NCBI RefSeq assembly: GCF_004151235.1
Contig: NZ_JUIV01000003.1
Coordinates: 62,001-126,000, forward strand
Length of the DNA stretch: 64,000 nucleotides
Source of the DNA: Flavobacterium anhuiense
GTDB taxonomy: Bacteria; Bacteroidota; Bacteroidia; Flavobacteriales; Flavobacteriaceae
Direction: 5' to 3'
Shown in pieces: positions 16,698 to 25,849 of the stretch. The notes beneath the pieces were generated by a model. It had not been told where the DNA came from and searched no databases. It worked only from the letters and a program-made list of their open reading frames with translations. The position numbers were made by a program, and so were the translations under genes. Within the stretch, counting starts at the first letter, position 1. Every line of letters begins with the position of its first letter.

Positions 16698-18401
16698 ATG
16701 GCATTATCAGAACAAGAAATCATCAGAAGAGAAAAACTTCAAAACTTACGCAATCTGGGAATCAATCCTTATCCAGCTAATCTTTTTCCTGTAAATCATA
16801 CTTCGAAGCAGATAAAGGAAACTTTTGAGGAAGGTAAGAAGGTTATCGTTGCGGGACGTTTGATGAGTGTTCGTGATCAAGGTAAAGCTTGTTTTGCTGA
16901 ATTACAAGACAGCGAAGGTCGTATTCAATTGTACGTGAATCGCGATGTTTTGTGCGAAGGTGACGATAAAACTTTATACAACCAAGTATTCAAAAAATTA
17001 ACCGACTTAGGAGATTTTATTGGTATTGAAGGTGAATTGTTTACTACACAAGTGGGTGCAAAATGTATTCGTGTAACTGGTTTTACTTTCTTAAGCAAAA
17101 CATTACGTCCGTTGCCTTTACCCAAAATTGACGAAGACGGAAAAGTGCACGATGCTTTCAACGACGCTGAATTACGTTACAGAATGCGTTATGTAGATTT
17201 AACTGTAAATCCGCAAGTTAAAGAAACTTTCCTTAAGAGAACTAAATTGTTCACTGCAATGAGAGAGTATTTTAACAATGCAGGATATCTTGAAGTAGAT
17301 ACTCCGGTTTTACAGTCAATTCCTGGTGGAGCTTCGGCAAGACCATTTATTACGCACCATAACTCACTTGATATTCCGCTTTACATGCGTATTGCGAATG
17401 AGTTATACTTAAAAAGATTAATTGTTGGTGGATTTGAAGGTGTTTATGAGTTCTCTAGAAACTTCCGTAACGAAGGAATGGATAGAACGCATAATCCTGA
17501 ATTTACTGCAATGGAAATATATGTAGCTTACAAAGACTACAACTGGATGATGGATTTTGCAGAGGGATTATTAGAGCATTGTGCAATTGCCGTTAACGGG
17601 ACTAGCGAAGTTACTTTTGGTGAGCACAAAATTAACTTTAAAGCGCCTTATGCACGTGTTACGATGACAGATTCTATCAAACATTTTACCGGTTTTGATA
17701 TTTCTGGAAAAACAGAGCAAGAATTGTTTGAAGCTGCAAGAGGAATGGGAATCGAGGTTGACGAAACAATGGGTAAAGGAAAATTGATCGATGAGATTTT
17801 TGGAGCAAAATGTGAAGGAAATTATATTCAGCCAACTTTCATTACAGATTATCCAAAAGAAATGTCTCCGCTTTGTAAAGAGCACCGCGATAATCCTGAT
17901 TTGACTGAGCGTTTTGAATTAATGGTTTGCGGTAAAGAAATTGCAAATGCATATTCTGAATTAAATGATCCAATTGACCAAAGAGAGCGTTTTGAAGATC
18001 AAATGCGTCTTTCTGAAAAAGGTGATGATGAAGCAAACGGAATTATCGATGAAGATTTCTTAAGAGCGCTTGAGTATGGTATGCCTCCAACTTCTGGAAT
18101 GGGAATCGGAATGGATCGTTTGATTATGTATTTAACTAATAATGCTTCTATTCAGGAAGTTTTATTGTTCCCGCAAATGCGTCCTGAGAAAAAACAAGCT
18201 CAGATCGAACTTTCTGACGAAGAAAAATTCATCATTGACTTGCTTACAAAAAATGAAAATAGAATGGATTTGACGCAACTAAAAATTACAGCTAACTTAA
18301 GCGGTAAAAAATGGGATGCTTCTATGAAAAACTTATCTAAACACGGTTTAACTAAAGTTGTTGTGGATGGTGAGTTTAAGTTTGTGGAGTTGGTTGGGTA
18401 A
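16698..18401 (+). CDS. lysS: Lysyl-tRNA synthetase, class II
   Basis: Charges tRNA-Lys with lysine. The N-terminal OB-fold anticodon-binding domain covers about residues 50-145. The class II catalytic core has motif 2 around FRNEGMDRTHNPEFTAMEIY and motif 3 in GMGIGMDRLIMYLTNN. At 567 residues it is about 60 longer than the E. coli enzyme, because of a C-terminal extension after motif 3 (DEEKFIIDLLTKNENRMDLT onward) that resembles a small winged-helix-like tail. The function of that tail is unknown to me. A bidirectional terminator follows. Confidence 0.97.
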   Translation: MALSEQEIIRREKLQNLRNLGINPYPANLFPVNHTSKQIKETFEEGKKVIVAGRLMSVRDQGKACFAELQDSEGRIQLYVNRDVLCEGDDKTLYNQVFKKLTDLGDFIGIEGELFTTQVGAKCIRVTGFTFLSKTLRPLPLPKIDEDGKVHDAFNDAELRYRMRYVDLTVNPQVKETFLKRTKLFTAMREYFNNAGYLEVDTPVLQSIPGGASARPFITHHNSLDIPLYMRIANELYLKRLIVGGFEGVYEFSRNFRNEGMDRTHNPEFTAMEIYVAYKDYNWMMDFAEGLLEHCAIAVNGTSEVTFGEHKINFKAPYARVTMTDSIKHFTGFDISGKTEQELFEAARGMGIEVDETMGKGKLIDEIFGAKCEGNYIQPTFITDYPKEMSPLCKEHRDNPDLTERFELMVCGKEIANAYSELNDPIDQRERFEDQMRLSEKGDDEANGIIDEDFLRALEYGMPPTSGMGIGMDRLIMYLTNNASIQEVLLFPQMRPEKKQAQIELSDEEKFIIDLLTKNENRMDLTQLKITANLSGKKWDASMKNLSKHGLTKVVVDGEFKFVELVG

Positions 18402-18426
18402 ATTCCTTTAAAACAATATATAAATT

Positions 18427-18454
18427 AAAAGGAGCTTTAAAAGCTCCTTTTTTA
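18427..18454. terminator. Bidirectional terminator, lysS / RloB cassette
   Basis: A perfect AAAAGGAGCTTT / AAAGCTCCTTTT stem with a two-base loop. The RloB stop codon lies in the right-hand T run, so both convergent units end here. Confidence 0.88.
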
Positions 18455-19057
18455 TTGTTTCTGATTTTCTAAATAAATAACTAATTCATCTACATTAGTA
18501 AAGGGATTTAAATCAAACACATCTGTGCCTTCATTATTTTGAACAACAGTTATTCTACTTTTTTCAGCATTAGATTTGGCTGTAGTTATTTTATCTTTTA
18601 AAATTGAATAATGCTTGAAATTATTTTTCTCGTAATTCTCCATTCCAGCACATTTCTTCAATTCTTTTTCCAACTCTGCTTCTGAAGTAAAAGCTTTTGT
18701 TGAATTTTTATAATGCAATAAATACCAACCCTCAAAGCAGATACTTGAAAAAATTACAGTTATATTTTTCGTTTTAGCTAATTTAAAAGCTTCATCTCTT
18801 TTAGCCTGATTGTCATGATCAAAAACGACAAATATTTCTTCAAAGCCTTCTTTTTTTGCTTTTTTTATTGCTTCTTCTACAACACCTTTACAATCTACTT
18901 TGTTACTTTGAAAAACATTTACAGCAATAGTTTTAGGCAATCCTAAATCTTCTTTTAAAGCATTAAAATAGTTTTTCTCAGTCAATCCCTCACAAAGAAT
19001 GAGAACCTTCGATTTTAATTCTCGTTCCTTAAATTTATTTTTAGGCCTTTTAGTCAT
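18452..19057 (-). CDS. rloB: RloB-like TOPRIM-fold protein
   Basis: A 201-residue protein with a TOPRIM-like active-site pattern: Glu23 in ILCEGLTEKNYF and Asp80/Asp82 in IFVVFDHDNQ. The conserved CFEGWYLLHY segment further marks the RloB family. TOPRIM domains in OLD, PARIS AriB and topoisomerases cut nucleic acid with Mg2+. Nuclease activity here is inferred. Its start overlaps the upstream ATPase gene by 8 nt, which implies translational coupling and a two-protein complex. The basic N-terminus (TKRPKNKFKERELKSK) could contact nucleic acid or tRNA. Confidence 0.85.
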   Translation of the reverse strand: MTKRPKNKFKERELKSKVLILCEGLTEKNYFNALKEDLGLPKTIAVNVFQSNKVDCKGVVEEAIKKAKKEGFEEIFVVFDHDNQAKRDEAFKLAKTKNITVIFSSICFEGWYLLHYKNSTKAFTSEAELEKELKKCAGMENYEKNNFKHYSILKDKITTAKSNAEKSRITVVQNNEGTDVFDLNPFTNVDELVIYLENQKQ

Positions 19058-20288
19058 TATTAGAATTTATAAAATCAATTAATTCATGTCTAAAAGTTTC
19101 CTTTGAAATATTTGGAACCGCTCCAAATCGACCTTCAATATACCATTTCTCAAAATTCCCGTCTCCTCTAATTCCTTTAATATCCGAAACAGTATATAAT
19201 TCCGTTTCCCCTTTTGAATTTTTCTCCACTAAATTAATTTGATCTCTTCGTAAATTATTTTCAGGACTCAAAAGAGTTGTATCATGAGTTGCAAATATAA
19301 ATTGAGCTTCATTTTTATTAACTTCTGGATCATTGAATAAGCCTAAAATATATTGAGCAATTTCTGGGTGTAAACTCCTTTCAAATTCATCAACTATTAA
19401 AACATGTCCATCAATTAAAGCGTTTAGTATTAACGGCACAAAAGCAATAAATCGCTGTGTACCAGAAGATTCATCTTCAAAATTAAATTCAATTTTTTCC
19501 ATTTTACTATTTAAATGGAAAGTTTTAATTCTCCCGTCTCTTTCTTCAAGATCTACAACTTGCGTATCGATTTTCTGAATCAACGATTTGGATAAGTTTA
19601 AAATCCCTCCCCAAGCATCTGCATCATCAAACATAATTCTACTGAAAACTTCATTAAATCGATCAGAGTGCAACTTGTCCGTTGGCAAAATATATATCTT
19701 TCTAAAATTTTGATAAACTTCTTTTGCAACCTCAATATTCTCTAATGCCGCCTTTCCTAAAAATAATTGATTTTCATTTGTACGTTGCTTTATACTTTCA
19801 AAGATTCCTTCATACCCATTACCTTTTGTAATTTCTTGCCGATTCCTTTCAAACACTTTAACTTTTAACCCTTTTGGGAAACTAAAAAGTGATTCTTTTA
19901 GAACTTCTTTTCTAAAAACCTCTACAGAATAAATATACAAAGTATTTTCAATTAATAAATCAATTGAAAAAAAAGACGGTTGTTTTAAACATTCAGCACT
20001 CATTTTGAATGGGTTGAACAGCTCTATAAATTCATTTGGTTTATTATCTGTTGAATTTTGCACGAAAGTCTTAAAATCAAATAAAGCTTTAATTATATTA
20101 CTTTTTCCACTTGCATTTGGTCCATAAATAGCTGCAGACGTTAAGGCGTAATACTCTTTATTTTTAGTGGCATGAGGATTTACATTTTTGATTACATTGA
20201 TTGGATTTTTCAAATCACTAGGAATCATAGACAACTCAACCATTTCATTAATTGATCGAAAATTTGACACTCTAAAGTTTAACAACAT
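19050..20288 (-). CDS. AAA15-type ATPase (RloA/AriA-like) of a putative defence pair
   Basis: I use the ATG at 20288 (412 residues); a GTG one codon earlier is also open. This is an SMC/ABC-like ATPase: Walker A IYGPNASGKSN (about residues 56-64), a long insertion, an ABC signature-like ESSGTQRF, Walker B HVLIVDEFERSLHPE and a switch histidine in IFATHDTTLL. Such OLD-like ATPases pair with TOPRIM effectors in PARIS and with RloB in restriction-linked loci. The pair is bounded by terminators or intergenic spacers and looks like an independent cassette between housekeeping genes. Confidence 0.88.
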   Translation of the reverse strand: MLLNFRVSNFRSINEMVELSMIPSDLKNPINVIKNVNPHATKNKEYYALTSAAIYGPNASGKSNIIKALFDFKTFVQNSTDNKPNEFIELFNPFKMSAECLKQPSFFSIDLLIENTLYIYSVEVFRKEVLKESLFSFPKGLKVKVFERNRQEITKGNGYEGIFESIKQRTNENQLFLGKAALENIEVAKEVYQNFRKIYILPTDKLHSDRFNEVFSRIMFDDADAWGGILNLSKSLIQKIDTQVVDLEERDGRIKTFHLNSKMEKIEFNFEDESSGTQRFIAFVPLILNALIDGHVLIVDEFERSLHPEIAQYILGLFNDPEVNKNEAQFIFATHDTTLLSPENNLRRDQINLVEKNSKGETELYTVSDIKGIRGDGNFEKWYIEGRFGAVPNISKETFRHELIDFINSNND

Positions 20289-20377
20289 CACTTAAGGGGT
20301 TAATTTGTAAATATTATGCAAATATATGCTTTATTTAAGCTTTTGGCGTCAAATAAAAGCTAAATTTTATAATTTGA

Positions 20378-20974
20378 TCAAAACGCATACTTCTCCAATT
20401 TTCCTCCTTGAATATCCAAAACCTTAGTGCTTTCTTTTGGAACATCCCCTTTTATAACTTCTTGAACAGATGGATTAGACGGATATTTTCCGCCTTTCAT
20501 TTTTAAAAGATGAAATTTTCCCCCACTTTCAAATATAAGATCATAAAATTTTTCAGTTGCTGAAGTAGTTACATAAATTGGAAAATCGGTTACGGTGAAA
20601 CGATTGATTACACTTCCGTCATTCTTCAAAATATAGCCCGAACAGCCTCCGCTTCCGCAGAAATAAGAATTTGAGAAGCCAACCAAATATTCATTTTTCT
20701 TATCATTATTTAAGTCGAAAGCATCATAATAAAAATAACGATCGTCTTTTGTCAATGCAGGAATATCATTCTTTAATAAAACCAACAATTGCTTGCGTAT
20801 TAGGTCTATTGCCTTGTCCTCTTTTGGAGTAGCTTCACTCAAATTGGCTGTTCCTCCAAGTGTTTTAGACAATGTATCTTGAACAACTGTTTTTACAATA
20901 TTTTTTGAATTGTCTTTATTCTGGCAAGAACTTAATGTCAAAATGCTAACTAGAATTAAAATCTTATTTTTCAT
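20378..20974 (-). CDS. Lipoprotein of unknown function
   Basis: A 198-residue protein with a lipoprotein signal MKNKILILVSILTLSSC (Cys17) followed by QNKDNSK, which resembles the charged surface-export signal seen after the lipid cysteine in Bacteroidota lipoproteins. The mature part contains DAFDLNNDKKNEYLVGF, a Asp/Asn-rich segment like a calcium-binding FG-GAP loop, and a cysteine pair in FCGSGGCSG. I do not assign a function. Confidence 0.7.
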   Translation of the reverse strand: MKNKILILVSILTLSSCQNKDNSKNIVKTVVQDTLSKTLGGTANLSEATPKEDKAIDLIRKQLLVLLKNDIPALTKDDRYFYYDAFDLNNDKKNEYLVGFSNSYFCGSGGCSGYILKNDGSVINRFTVTDFPIYVTTSATEKFYDLIFESGGKFHLLKMKGGKYPSNPSVQEVIKGDVPKESTKVLDIQGGKLEKYAF

Positions 20975-21001
20975 AATCTGAAATTTTAAATTCGTTATAA
21001 T

Positions 21002-22003
21002 TTACACCAGCAAAGCGGCTTTATTTTCAATGTCATTCTGCGCCAACAACGATTTTATATTATTGAAAGTCACCAAAGCAATCTGTGTTAAAGCCTCATT
21101 GGTAAAAAACGCCTGATGTGCCGTTACCAAAACATTTGGAAAACTCATTAAACGCTGAATCGCATCATCTTGAATAATGTCTGCAGAAAGATCTCTAAAG
21201 AACAGTTTTTCCTCCTGTTCGTAAACGTCAATTCCTAAATAACCTATTTTTCCTTCTTTTAAACCTTCAATTACACTAGAAGTTTCAATCAATCCGCCAC
21301 GACTTGTATTAATAATCATCACGCTGTCTTTCATAAACGAAATAGAAGTTGTATTGATGACATGTTTCGTCTGCTCATTTAATGGACAATGAAGCGAAAT
21401 AATATCACTCGATTTGAAGATCTCTTCCAAGCCAACAAAAGAAACCCCATCCTTTTTCATCTCTTCGTTTTCAACAATATCGTAAGCCAAAACTTTACAG
21501 CCAAAACCTAATGCTATTTTAGAAAATGCCTTTCCGATATTTCCAGTTCCAATAATCCCGATTGTTTTTCCAAATAAATCAAAACCTAATAATCCGTTTA
21601 AAGAAAAATTCTGCTCACGAACTCTATTGTAAGCTTTATGTGTTTTTCTGTTTAAAGTCAAAATCATCGCCATAGCATGTTCGGCAACTGCTTGCGGAGA
21701 ATAAGCTGGAACACGGCAGACTTTTATTCCATGTTTTTTAGCTGTTTCTAAATCAACATTGTTAAATCCGGCACAACGTAAAGCAATAATTTTTACTTTT
21801 TTTTCTGCTAATTGATTGATAACCGTTTCGTTTACAATATCATTTACAAAAACACAAACAATCTCACATTCCTCAATTAAGGCTACAGTTTGCGGATTCA
21901 ATTGCGTTTCAAAAAAGTCCAACTGAAAACCAAAATCTTCATTGTATTTATTGAAAAACGTTTTATCGTAAGGCTGAGTTGAGAAAAAGGCGATTTTATT
22001 CAT
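21002..22003 (-). CDS. D-lactate dehydrogenase-type 2-hydroxyacid dehydrogenase
   Basis: A 333-residue NAD-dependent D-2-hydroxyacid dehydrogenase. The Rossmann motif is GKTIGIIGTGNIGKAF, with the acidic NAD-ribose residue in AYD. The catalytic Arg is near MIINTSRGGLI, the Glu in the D-2-hydroxyacid signature around IDVYEQEE and the His in VLVTAHQAFFT. The sequence is closest in style to fermentative LdhA, which reduces pyruvate to D-lactate. The precise substrate is inferred. It is a single gene on the minus strand, divergent from the Spy-like pair. Confidence 0.9.
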   Translation of the reverse strand: MNKIAFFSTQPYDKTFFNKYNEDFGFQLDFFETQLNPQTVALIEECEIVCVFVNDIVNETVINQLAEKKVKIIALRCAGFNNVDLETAKKHGIKVCRVPAYSPQAVAEHAMAMILTLNRKTHKAYNRVREQNFSLNGLLGFDLFGKTIGIIGTGNIGKAFSKIALGFGCKVLAYDIVENEEMKKDGVSFVGLEEIFKSSDIISLHCPLNEQTKHVINTTSISFMKDSVMIINTSRGGLIETSSVIEGLKEGKIGYLGIDVYEQEEKLFFRDLSADIIQDDAIQRLMSFPNVLVTAHQAFFTNEALTQIALVTFNNIKSLLAQNDIENKAALLV

Positions 22004-22197
22004 GGTTTTGAGAATTAATTCATTTCAAATTTCTTGATTCATTAAAAATAAGAAATTATTTTCAATGAGCACTTAACTAAATCGCTAATCAACTACTTGT
22101 CAATTTGTTAAAAAAAATATAATTTTTAAAAATTCAATTAAACCTGTTTTATTCAAAAAAGTCTAATTCCTTATAAACAATTAAAAAAACTTAAAAC

Positions 22198-22614
22198 ATG
22201 AAAAAATTATTAATTGCAGCTTTGTTATTTGTTGGAATAGCAAGTTTTGCACAAGAAAAAAAAGAAAGACTAACGCCTGAACAGCGCAATGAAAAGCAAT
22301 TGCAAAAATTGACAACAGAGTTAAATCTTGATGCTAGTCAGCAAGCTCAGGTGAAACAGCTTTTAGCAGACCGAAGCGCCAAAGCTGAAAAACTAAGAGA
22401 TGCGCGTCAAGAGCAAAAAGAAAGCGGTACAAAACCAACTGCTGCAGAAAGAGAAGCTTTTAAAAAGGAAATGATGGCTGAAAAAGATGCAAACGATGCT
22501 AAAATGAAATCGATTTTGAATGCTGACCAATACACAAAATGGAAAACCATTCAAGAAGAAAACAAAGACAAAGCGAGAGAAAAAATGAAAGAATACAGAA
22601 AAGATAAAAACTAA
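22198..22614 (+). CDS. Small Spy/CpxP-like periplasmic protein, one repeat unit
   Basis: A 138-residue protein with signal peptide MKKLLIAALLFVGIASFAQ. The mature chain is highly charged and helical, with an LTPEQRNEKQLQKLTTELNL block reminiscent of the LTxxQ motif of Spy/CpxP envelope chaperones, and ends with MKSILNADQYTKWKTIQEE. Spy proteins protect periplasmic proteins from aggregation; that role here is inferred. It is followed by a terminator and then by a paralogue that carries two copies of the same unit. Confidence 0.72.
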   Translation: MKKLLIAALLFVGIASFAQEKKERLTPEQRNEKQLQKLTTELNLDASQQAQVKQLLADRSAKAEKLRDARQEQKESGTKPTAAEREAFKKEMMAEKDANDAKMKSILNADQYTKWKTIQEENKDKAREKMKEYRKDKN

Positions 22615-22615
22615 A

Positions 22616-22643
22616 TTAAAGAGGCCTAAAAGCCTCTTTTTTG
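22616..22643 (+). terminator. Terminator after the first Spy-like gene
   Basis: AAGAGGC and GCCTCTT pair around ctaaaa, followed by TTTTTTG. It separates the two paralogous genes. Confidence 0.82.
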
Positions 22644-22767
22644 TTTCTAGACATTCTTTAAACTTTCCTTAATAGTTTCTGTTAAATAAAAGATAAACCT
22701 CAAAATAGCATTAAACTTAATAATTCAGATGAAGTCTAATTGCTATAAACCTTTTATAAGACAAATT

Positions 22768-23499
22768 ATGAAAAAATTATTTATTGCAGCTTTATTATTT
22801 GTTGGAATAGTAAGTTTTGCACAGGACATCAATCAGAAACCGACACGCGATCAACGAGAAAAATTAACTCCAGAACAGCGTAACGAAAAGTATTTACAAA
22901 AACTAACTTCTGATTTGAGTTTAGATAAAAAACAGCAAGAGCAGGTAAAACAGCTTATCGCAGAAAAAAGTGCTAAAGCTGAAAAGTTCAGACAAAGCCG
23001 AAAAGATAGCAAAACACCTCCAACAGCTGAAGAAAAAGCAGCTTTCAAAAAACAAATGGATGCAGAAAAAGCAGATAATGATGCTAAAATGAAATCTATC
23101 TTAAATGCTGATCAGTATACAAAATGGACAGCTTTAAAGAAAGAACACAAAGGACATCATAGAAAAGGTGATTTTAAAACACCTCAAGAACGCGATCAGG
23201 CACATTTGCAAAAATTGACAACTGACCTGAACTTAAATGCAGATCAGCAAAAACAAGTGAGCGAACTTTTATCTGACAGAAGCACAAAAATGGCAATGCT
23301 TAAAAAAAGCAGAAAAGATTCTACTTCGCAACCAACAGAAGCCGAGAAAAAAGCCATGAAAAAACAAATGGAAGAAGATCATAAAGCTTATGATGCCAAA
23401 ATGAAATCTATTTTGAATGCTGACCAATACAAAAAATGGACTGCGATTCAGAAAGAGCATAAAGACAAAATGAAAGAACACAGAAAAGACAAAAAATAA
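22768..23499 (+). CDS. Spy/CpxP-like periplasmic protein, two repeat units
   Basis: The ATG at 22768 is chosen (243 residues), because it begins the signal peptide MKKLFIAALLFVGIVSFAQ. An in-frame ATG at 22729 would add a hydrophilic tail in front of it. The mature protein contains two copies of the unit in the upstream paralogue: residues about 30-130 and 135-240, each ending with KMKSILNADQY(T/K)KWT. A HHRKGDFKTPQERDQ linker separates them. Internal duplication and near-identical signal peptides show recent duplication. The role is presumably envelope protection. Confidence 0.72.
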   Translation: MKKLFIAALLFVGIVSFAQDINQKPTRDQREKLTPEQRNEKYLQKLTSDLSLDKKQQEQVKQLIAEKSAKAEKFRQSRKDSKTPPTAEEKAAFKKQMDAEKADNDAKMKSILNADQYTKWTALKKEHKGHHRKGDFKTPQERDQAHLQKLTTDLNLNADQQKQVSELLSDRSTKMAMLKKSRKDSTSQPTEAEKKAMKKQMEEDHKAYDAKMKSILNADQYKKWTAIQKEHKDKMKEHRKDKK

Positions 23500-23510
23500 T
23501 CTTGGTTCTA

Positions 23511-23541
23511 AAAAAGAAAAGGAGGCTTAAAGCCTCCTTTT
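23511..23541. terminator. Bidirectional terminator, Spy-like gene / hemL
   Basis: AAAGGAGGCTT pairs with AAGCCTCCTTT with a minimal loop. It is flanked by A-rich and T-rich runs and lies between two convergent genes. Confidence 0.87.
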
Positions 23542-23544
23542 TTA

Positions 23545-24831
23545 TTAAAATGTTTTAGATACTTTATCAATCGCATTGATTGTAAAATCTAAATCTTCGT
23601 AAGTCAATGCATCTGTAATAAACCACGTTTCGTATGCCGATGGCGCGATGTAGACACCTTCTTGCAATAATCCGTGGAAGAATTTCTTAAACGTTTCATT
23701 ATCTCCTTTTGCAGCCGTTTGGAAATCTGTAACCGGATCTGCATCAAAGTGAACAGAAATCATAGAACCTACTCTATTGATTGTAAATACAACGTTGTTT
23801 GCTTTTAAAACCCTATCGATTCCAGCCTCTAAATAAGCTGTTTTTTCTTCTAAACGTGTAAAAATTTCTCTATCATTATCAAGAGCTTTCAACATCGCAT
23901 ATCCTGCTGCCATTGCCAACGGATTTCCAGACAATGTTCCTGCCTGATAAACTGGCCCTAGAGGCGCTAAATGATTCATGATTTCTTCACGAGCCGCGAA
24001 AGCTCCAACAGGAAGTCCGCCACCAATAACTTTCCCGAAAGTCACGATATCAGCATCAATTCCGTACAACTCTTGAACTCCTCCGCGCGCCAAACGGAAG
24101 CCTGTCATAACCTCATCAAAAATCAATAAGATTCCGTTTGCTGTACACAAATCTCTTAAACCTTGCAAGAATCCTTTTGCCGGTGGAATACATCCCATAT
24201 TTCCAGCAACTGCTTCGATAATAATCGCAGCAATTTCTCCTTTATTAGCTTCAACCAATGTTTTTACATTTTCTAAATCATTGTATTTTGCTAATAAAGT
24301 ATCTTTAGCGGTTCCTTCTGTAACACCAGGACTATTTGGTGAACCAAAAGTTACAGCTCCACTTCCCGCTTGAATCAAAAATGAATCTGAATGTCCGTGG
24401 TAACAGCCTGCAAACTTAATGATTTTATCTCTTTTTGTAAATCCGCGAGCCAAACGAATCGCACTCATACAAGCTTCTGTTCCAGAATTTACAAAACGTA
24501 TTTTGTCAATATTTGGAACCATAGAAACAGCTAAAGCAGCAATTTCAGTTTCCAATTCTGTTGGCATTCCAAATGAAGTTCCAAGTTTAGCTTTTTCAAT
24601 AACAGCATCAACAACTGGCTGATACGCATGACCTAAAACCATTGGTCCCCAAGAGTTGATGTAATCTATTAATTTGTTTCCGTCTTCATCATATAAATAA
24701 GCACCTTTAGCACTTTTTACAAAAATCGGAGTTCCGCCAACCGCTTTAAACGCTCTTACTGGTGAATTTACTCCTCCCGGAATTACTTTTTCTGCTTCAG
24801 CAAAAAGCTGACTACTTCTTTTATATAACAT
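23545..24831 (-). CDS. hemL: Glutamate-1-semialdehyde 2,1-aminomutase
   Basis: Converts glutamate-1-semialdehyde to 5-aminolevulinate in the C5 heme pathway. The 428-residue PLP enzyme shows the N-terminal [16 protein letters not shown] block, the [18 protein letters not shown] cofactor region, the aspartate in [12 protein letters not shown] and the PLP lysine Lys267 in [12 protein letters not shown]. The length matches the family. Other heme genes are not in the window. Its promoter region contains dispersed repeats. Confidence 0.97.
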   Translation of the reverse strand: MLYKRSSQLFAEAEKVIPGGVNSPVRAFKAVGGTPIFVKSAKGAYLYDEDGNKLIDYINSWGPMVLGHAYQPVVDAVIEKAKLGTSFGMPTELETEIAALAVSMVPNIDKIRFVNSGTEACMSAIRLARGFTKRDKIIKFAGCYHGHSDSFLIQAGSGAVTFGSPNSPGVTEGTAKDTLLAKYNDLENVKTLVEANKGEIAAIIIEAVAGNMGCIPPAKGFLQGLRDLCTANGILLIFDEVMTGFRLARGGVQELYGIDADIVTFGKVIGGGLPVGAFAAREEIMNHLAPLGPVYQAGTLSGNPLAMAAGYAMLKALDNDREIFTRLEEKTAYLEAGIDRVLKANNVVFTINRVGSMISVHFDADPVTDFQTAAKGDNETFKKFFHGLLQEGVYIAPSAYETWFITDALTYEDLDFTINAIDKVSKTF

Positions 24832-24835
24832 TTTT

Positions 24836-24900
24836 TATTTTAGATTTTAGAATTCAGATTTTAGATTAAAACTGAAAACTTATTTTGAATTTTAGATTGA
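24836..24900. repeat. TTTTAGATTT-type repeats upstream of hemL
   Basis: At least four degenerate copies of (T)TTTAGATT occur in about 65 bp. The text AACTGAAAACTTATTT is present at 24867 and again, with one change, at 24941, so part of the region is duplicated around the palindrome at 24914. Confidence 0.65.
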
Positions 24901-24913
24901 TTTTCAAAACTGA

Positions 24914-24931
24914 TCCCGATAGCTATCGGGA
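24914..24931. repeat. 18-bp perfect palindrome TCCCGATAGCTATCGGGA
   Basis: A perfect palindrome between hemL and the glucosaminidase gene. Its 16-bp core recurs at 27840-27855, which shows a dispersed family rather than a chance sequence. Confidence 0.85.
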
Positions 24932-24949
24932 GAGACTGCGACTGAAAAC

Positions 24950-25849
24950 TTATTTCACTTTCAACCTCTGTCCGATCGAAATTGCATTATCAGTCAGATT
25001 ATTTTTTCTTTTTAAATCTTCAACCAATAGATTGAATTTCTTTGAAATTGAATATAGCGTATCTCCTTTTTGAACCTCATACGTATTCGGATCGTATTGA
25101 TTCATATTGATCTTTGGATCAGAAGCGACATCATAAGATGATTTTTTTGGTGGAGCCGAAGTATTAATCGGAACATAGCTTCTTCCTGTAACCTGACAAT
25201 CATATTGATGTAGATTGTATCTTTCAATATAACTGATCAATTTATCCGGATATTTCGGATCTGTTGCATATCCTGCTGCTCTTAATCCTTTTGCCCACGC
25301 TTTATAGTCGTCTTTTTCGTAAGTAAATAAGGTAGCATATCGTTTTTTCCCAACCAAAAATAAAGCATGATCTCTATACGATTCTGATGCTTGAGGATAT
25401 TTTCTAAAACATTCCTGAGCCGAATCATCGTCGTGGCGAACACTTTCTCCCAACCAATCATTATGACATTTTATGCCAAAATGATTATTAGCATCTACGG
25501 CTAAATCTCCTCTGCCTGCACCAGATTCTAAAATTCCTTGCGCCAGAATAATACTTGCAGGAATTCCGTAAGTTTTCATGTTTCCCATTGCAATATCTTT
25601 ATACTGCAAAACATAATTATTGATTAAATCGCTGGTAACAACTGTTTTGGAAGTAGATTGGATAACTTCAGTGGTATTATTTGTAGAAGGGTAATTTTTA
25701 CCGATTGGTTTAACAGGAGTACTTCTTTTTGTCGCCGCCGTTCGAGATTGAACCGCTGCCGCTTTTTTAGTCGTCGCGATGGCAGGCTTACTAGAAGAGC
25801 AGCTTGCTAAAGCTAATATTACGAGAAGTAATACAATTTTTTTAATCAT
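24950..25849 (-). CDS. Peptidoglycan N-acetylglucosaminidase lipoprotein with LysM
   Basis: A 299-residue lipoprotein (signal MIKKIVLLLVILALASC) with a low-complexity linker and a FlgJ-like glucosaminidase domain (about 75-215). Recognisable parts are IPASIILAQGILESGAGRGDLA, with the catalytic Glu region, and NNHFGIKCH. A LysM domain follows at about 255-299 (YEVQKGDTLYSISKKFNL). It should cut the glycan strands of peptidoglycan. Its start overlaps the upstream gene by 8 nt, so it lies in a three-gene operon with the PLP desulfhydrase-like enzyme and a small membrane protein. Confidence 0.93.
   Translation of the reverse strand: MIKKIVLLLVILALASCSSSKPAIATTKKAAAVQSRTAATKRSTPVKPIGKNYPSTNNTTEVIQSTSKTVVTSDLINNYVLQYKDIAMGNMKTYGIPASIILAQGILESGAGRGDLAVDANNHFGIKCHNDWLGESVRHDDDSAQECFRKYPQASESYRDHALFLVGKKRYATLFTYEKDDYKAWAKGLRAAGYATDPKYPDKLISYIERYNLHQYDCQVTGRSYVPINTSAPPKKSSYDVASDPKINMNQYDPNTYEVQKGDTLYSISKKFNLLVEDLKRKNNLTDNAISIGQRLKVK

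Noticed and set aside
22729..22767. Upstream in-frame ATG extending the second Spy-like protein by 13 residues
   Set aside because: The signal peptide starts exactly at the later ATG and matches its paralogue. The extension would block export.
22850..23500. Repeat array resembling CRISPR
   Set aside because: The repetition is at protein level (two long units), not short evenly spaced DNA repeats with unique spacers. No cas genes occur.
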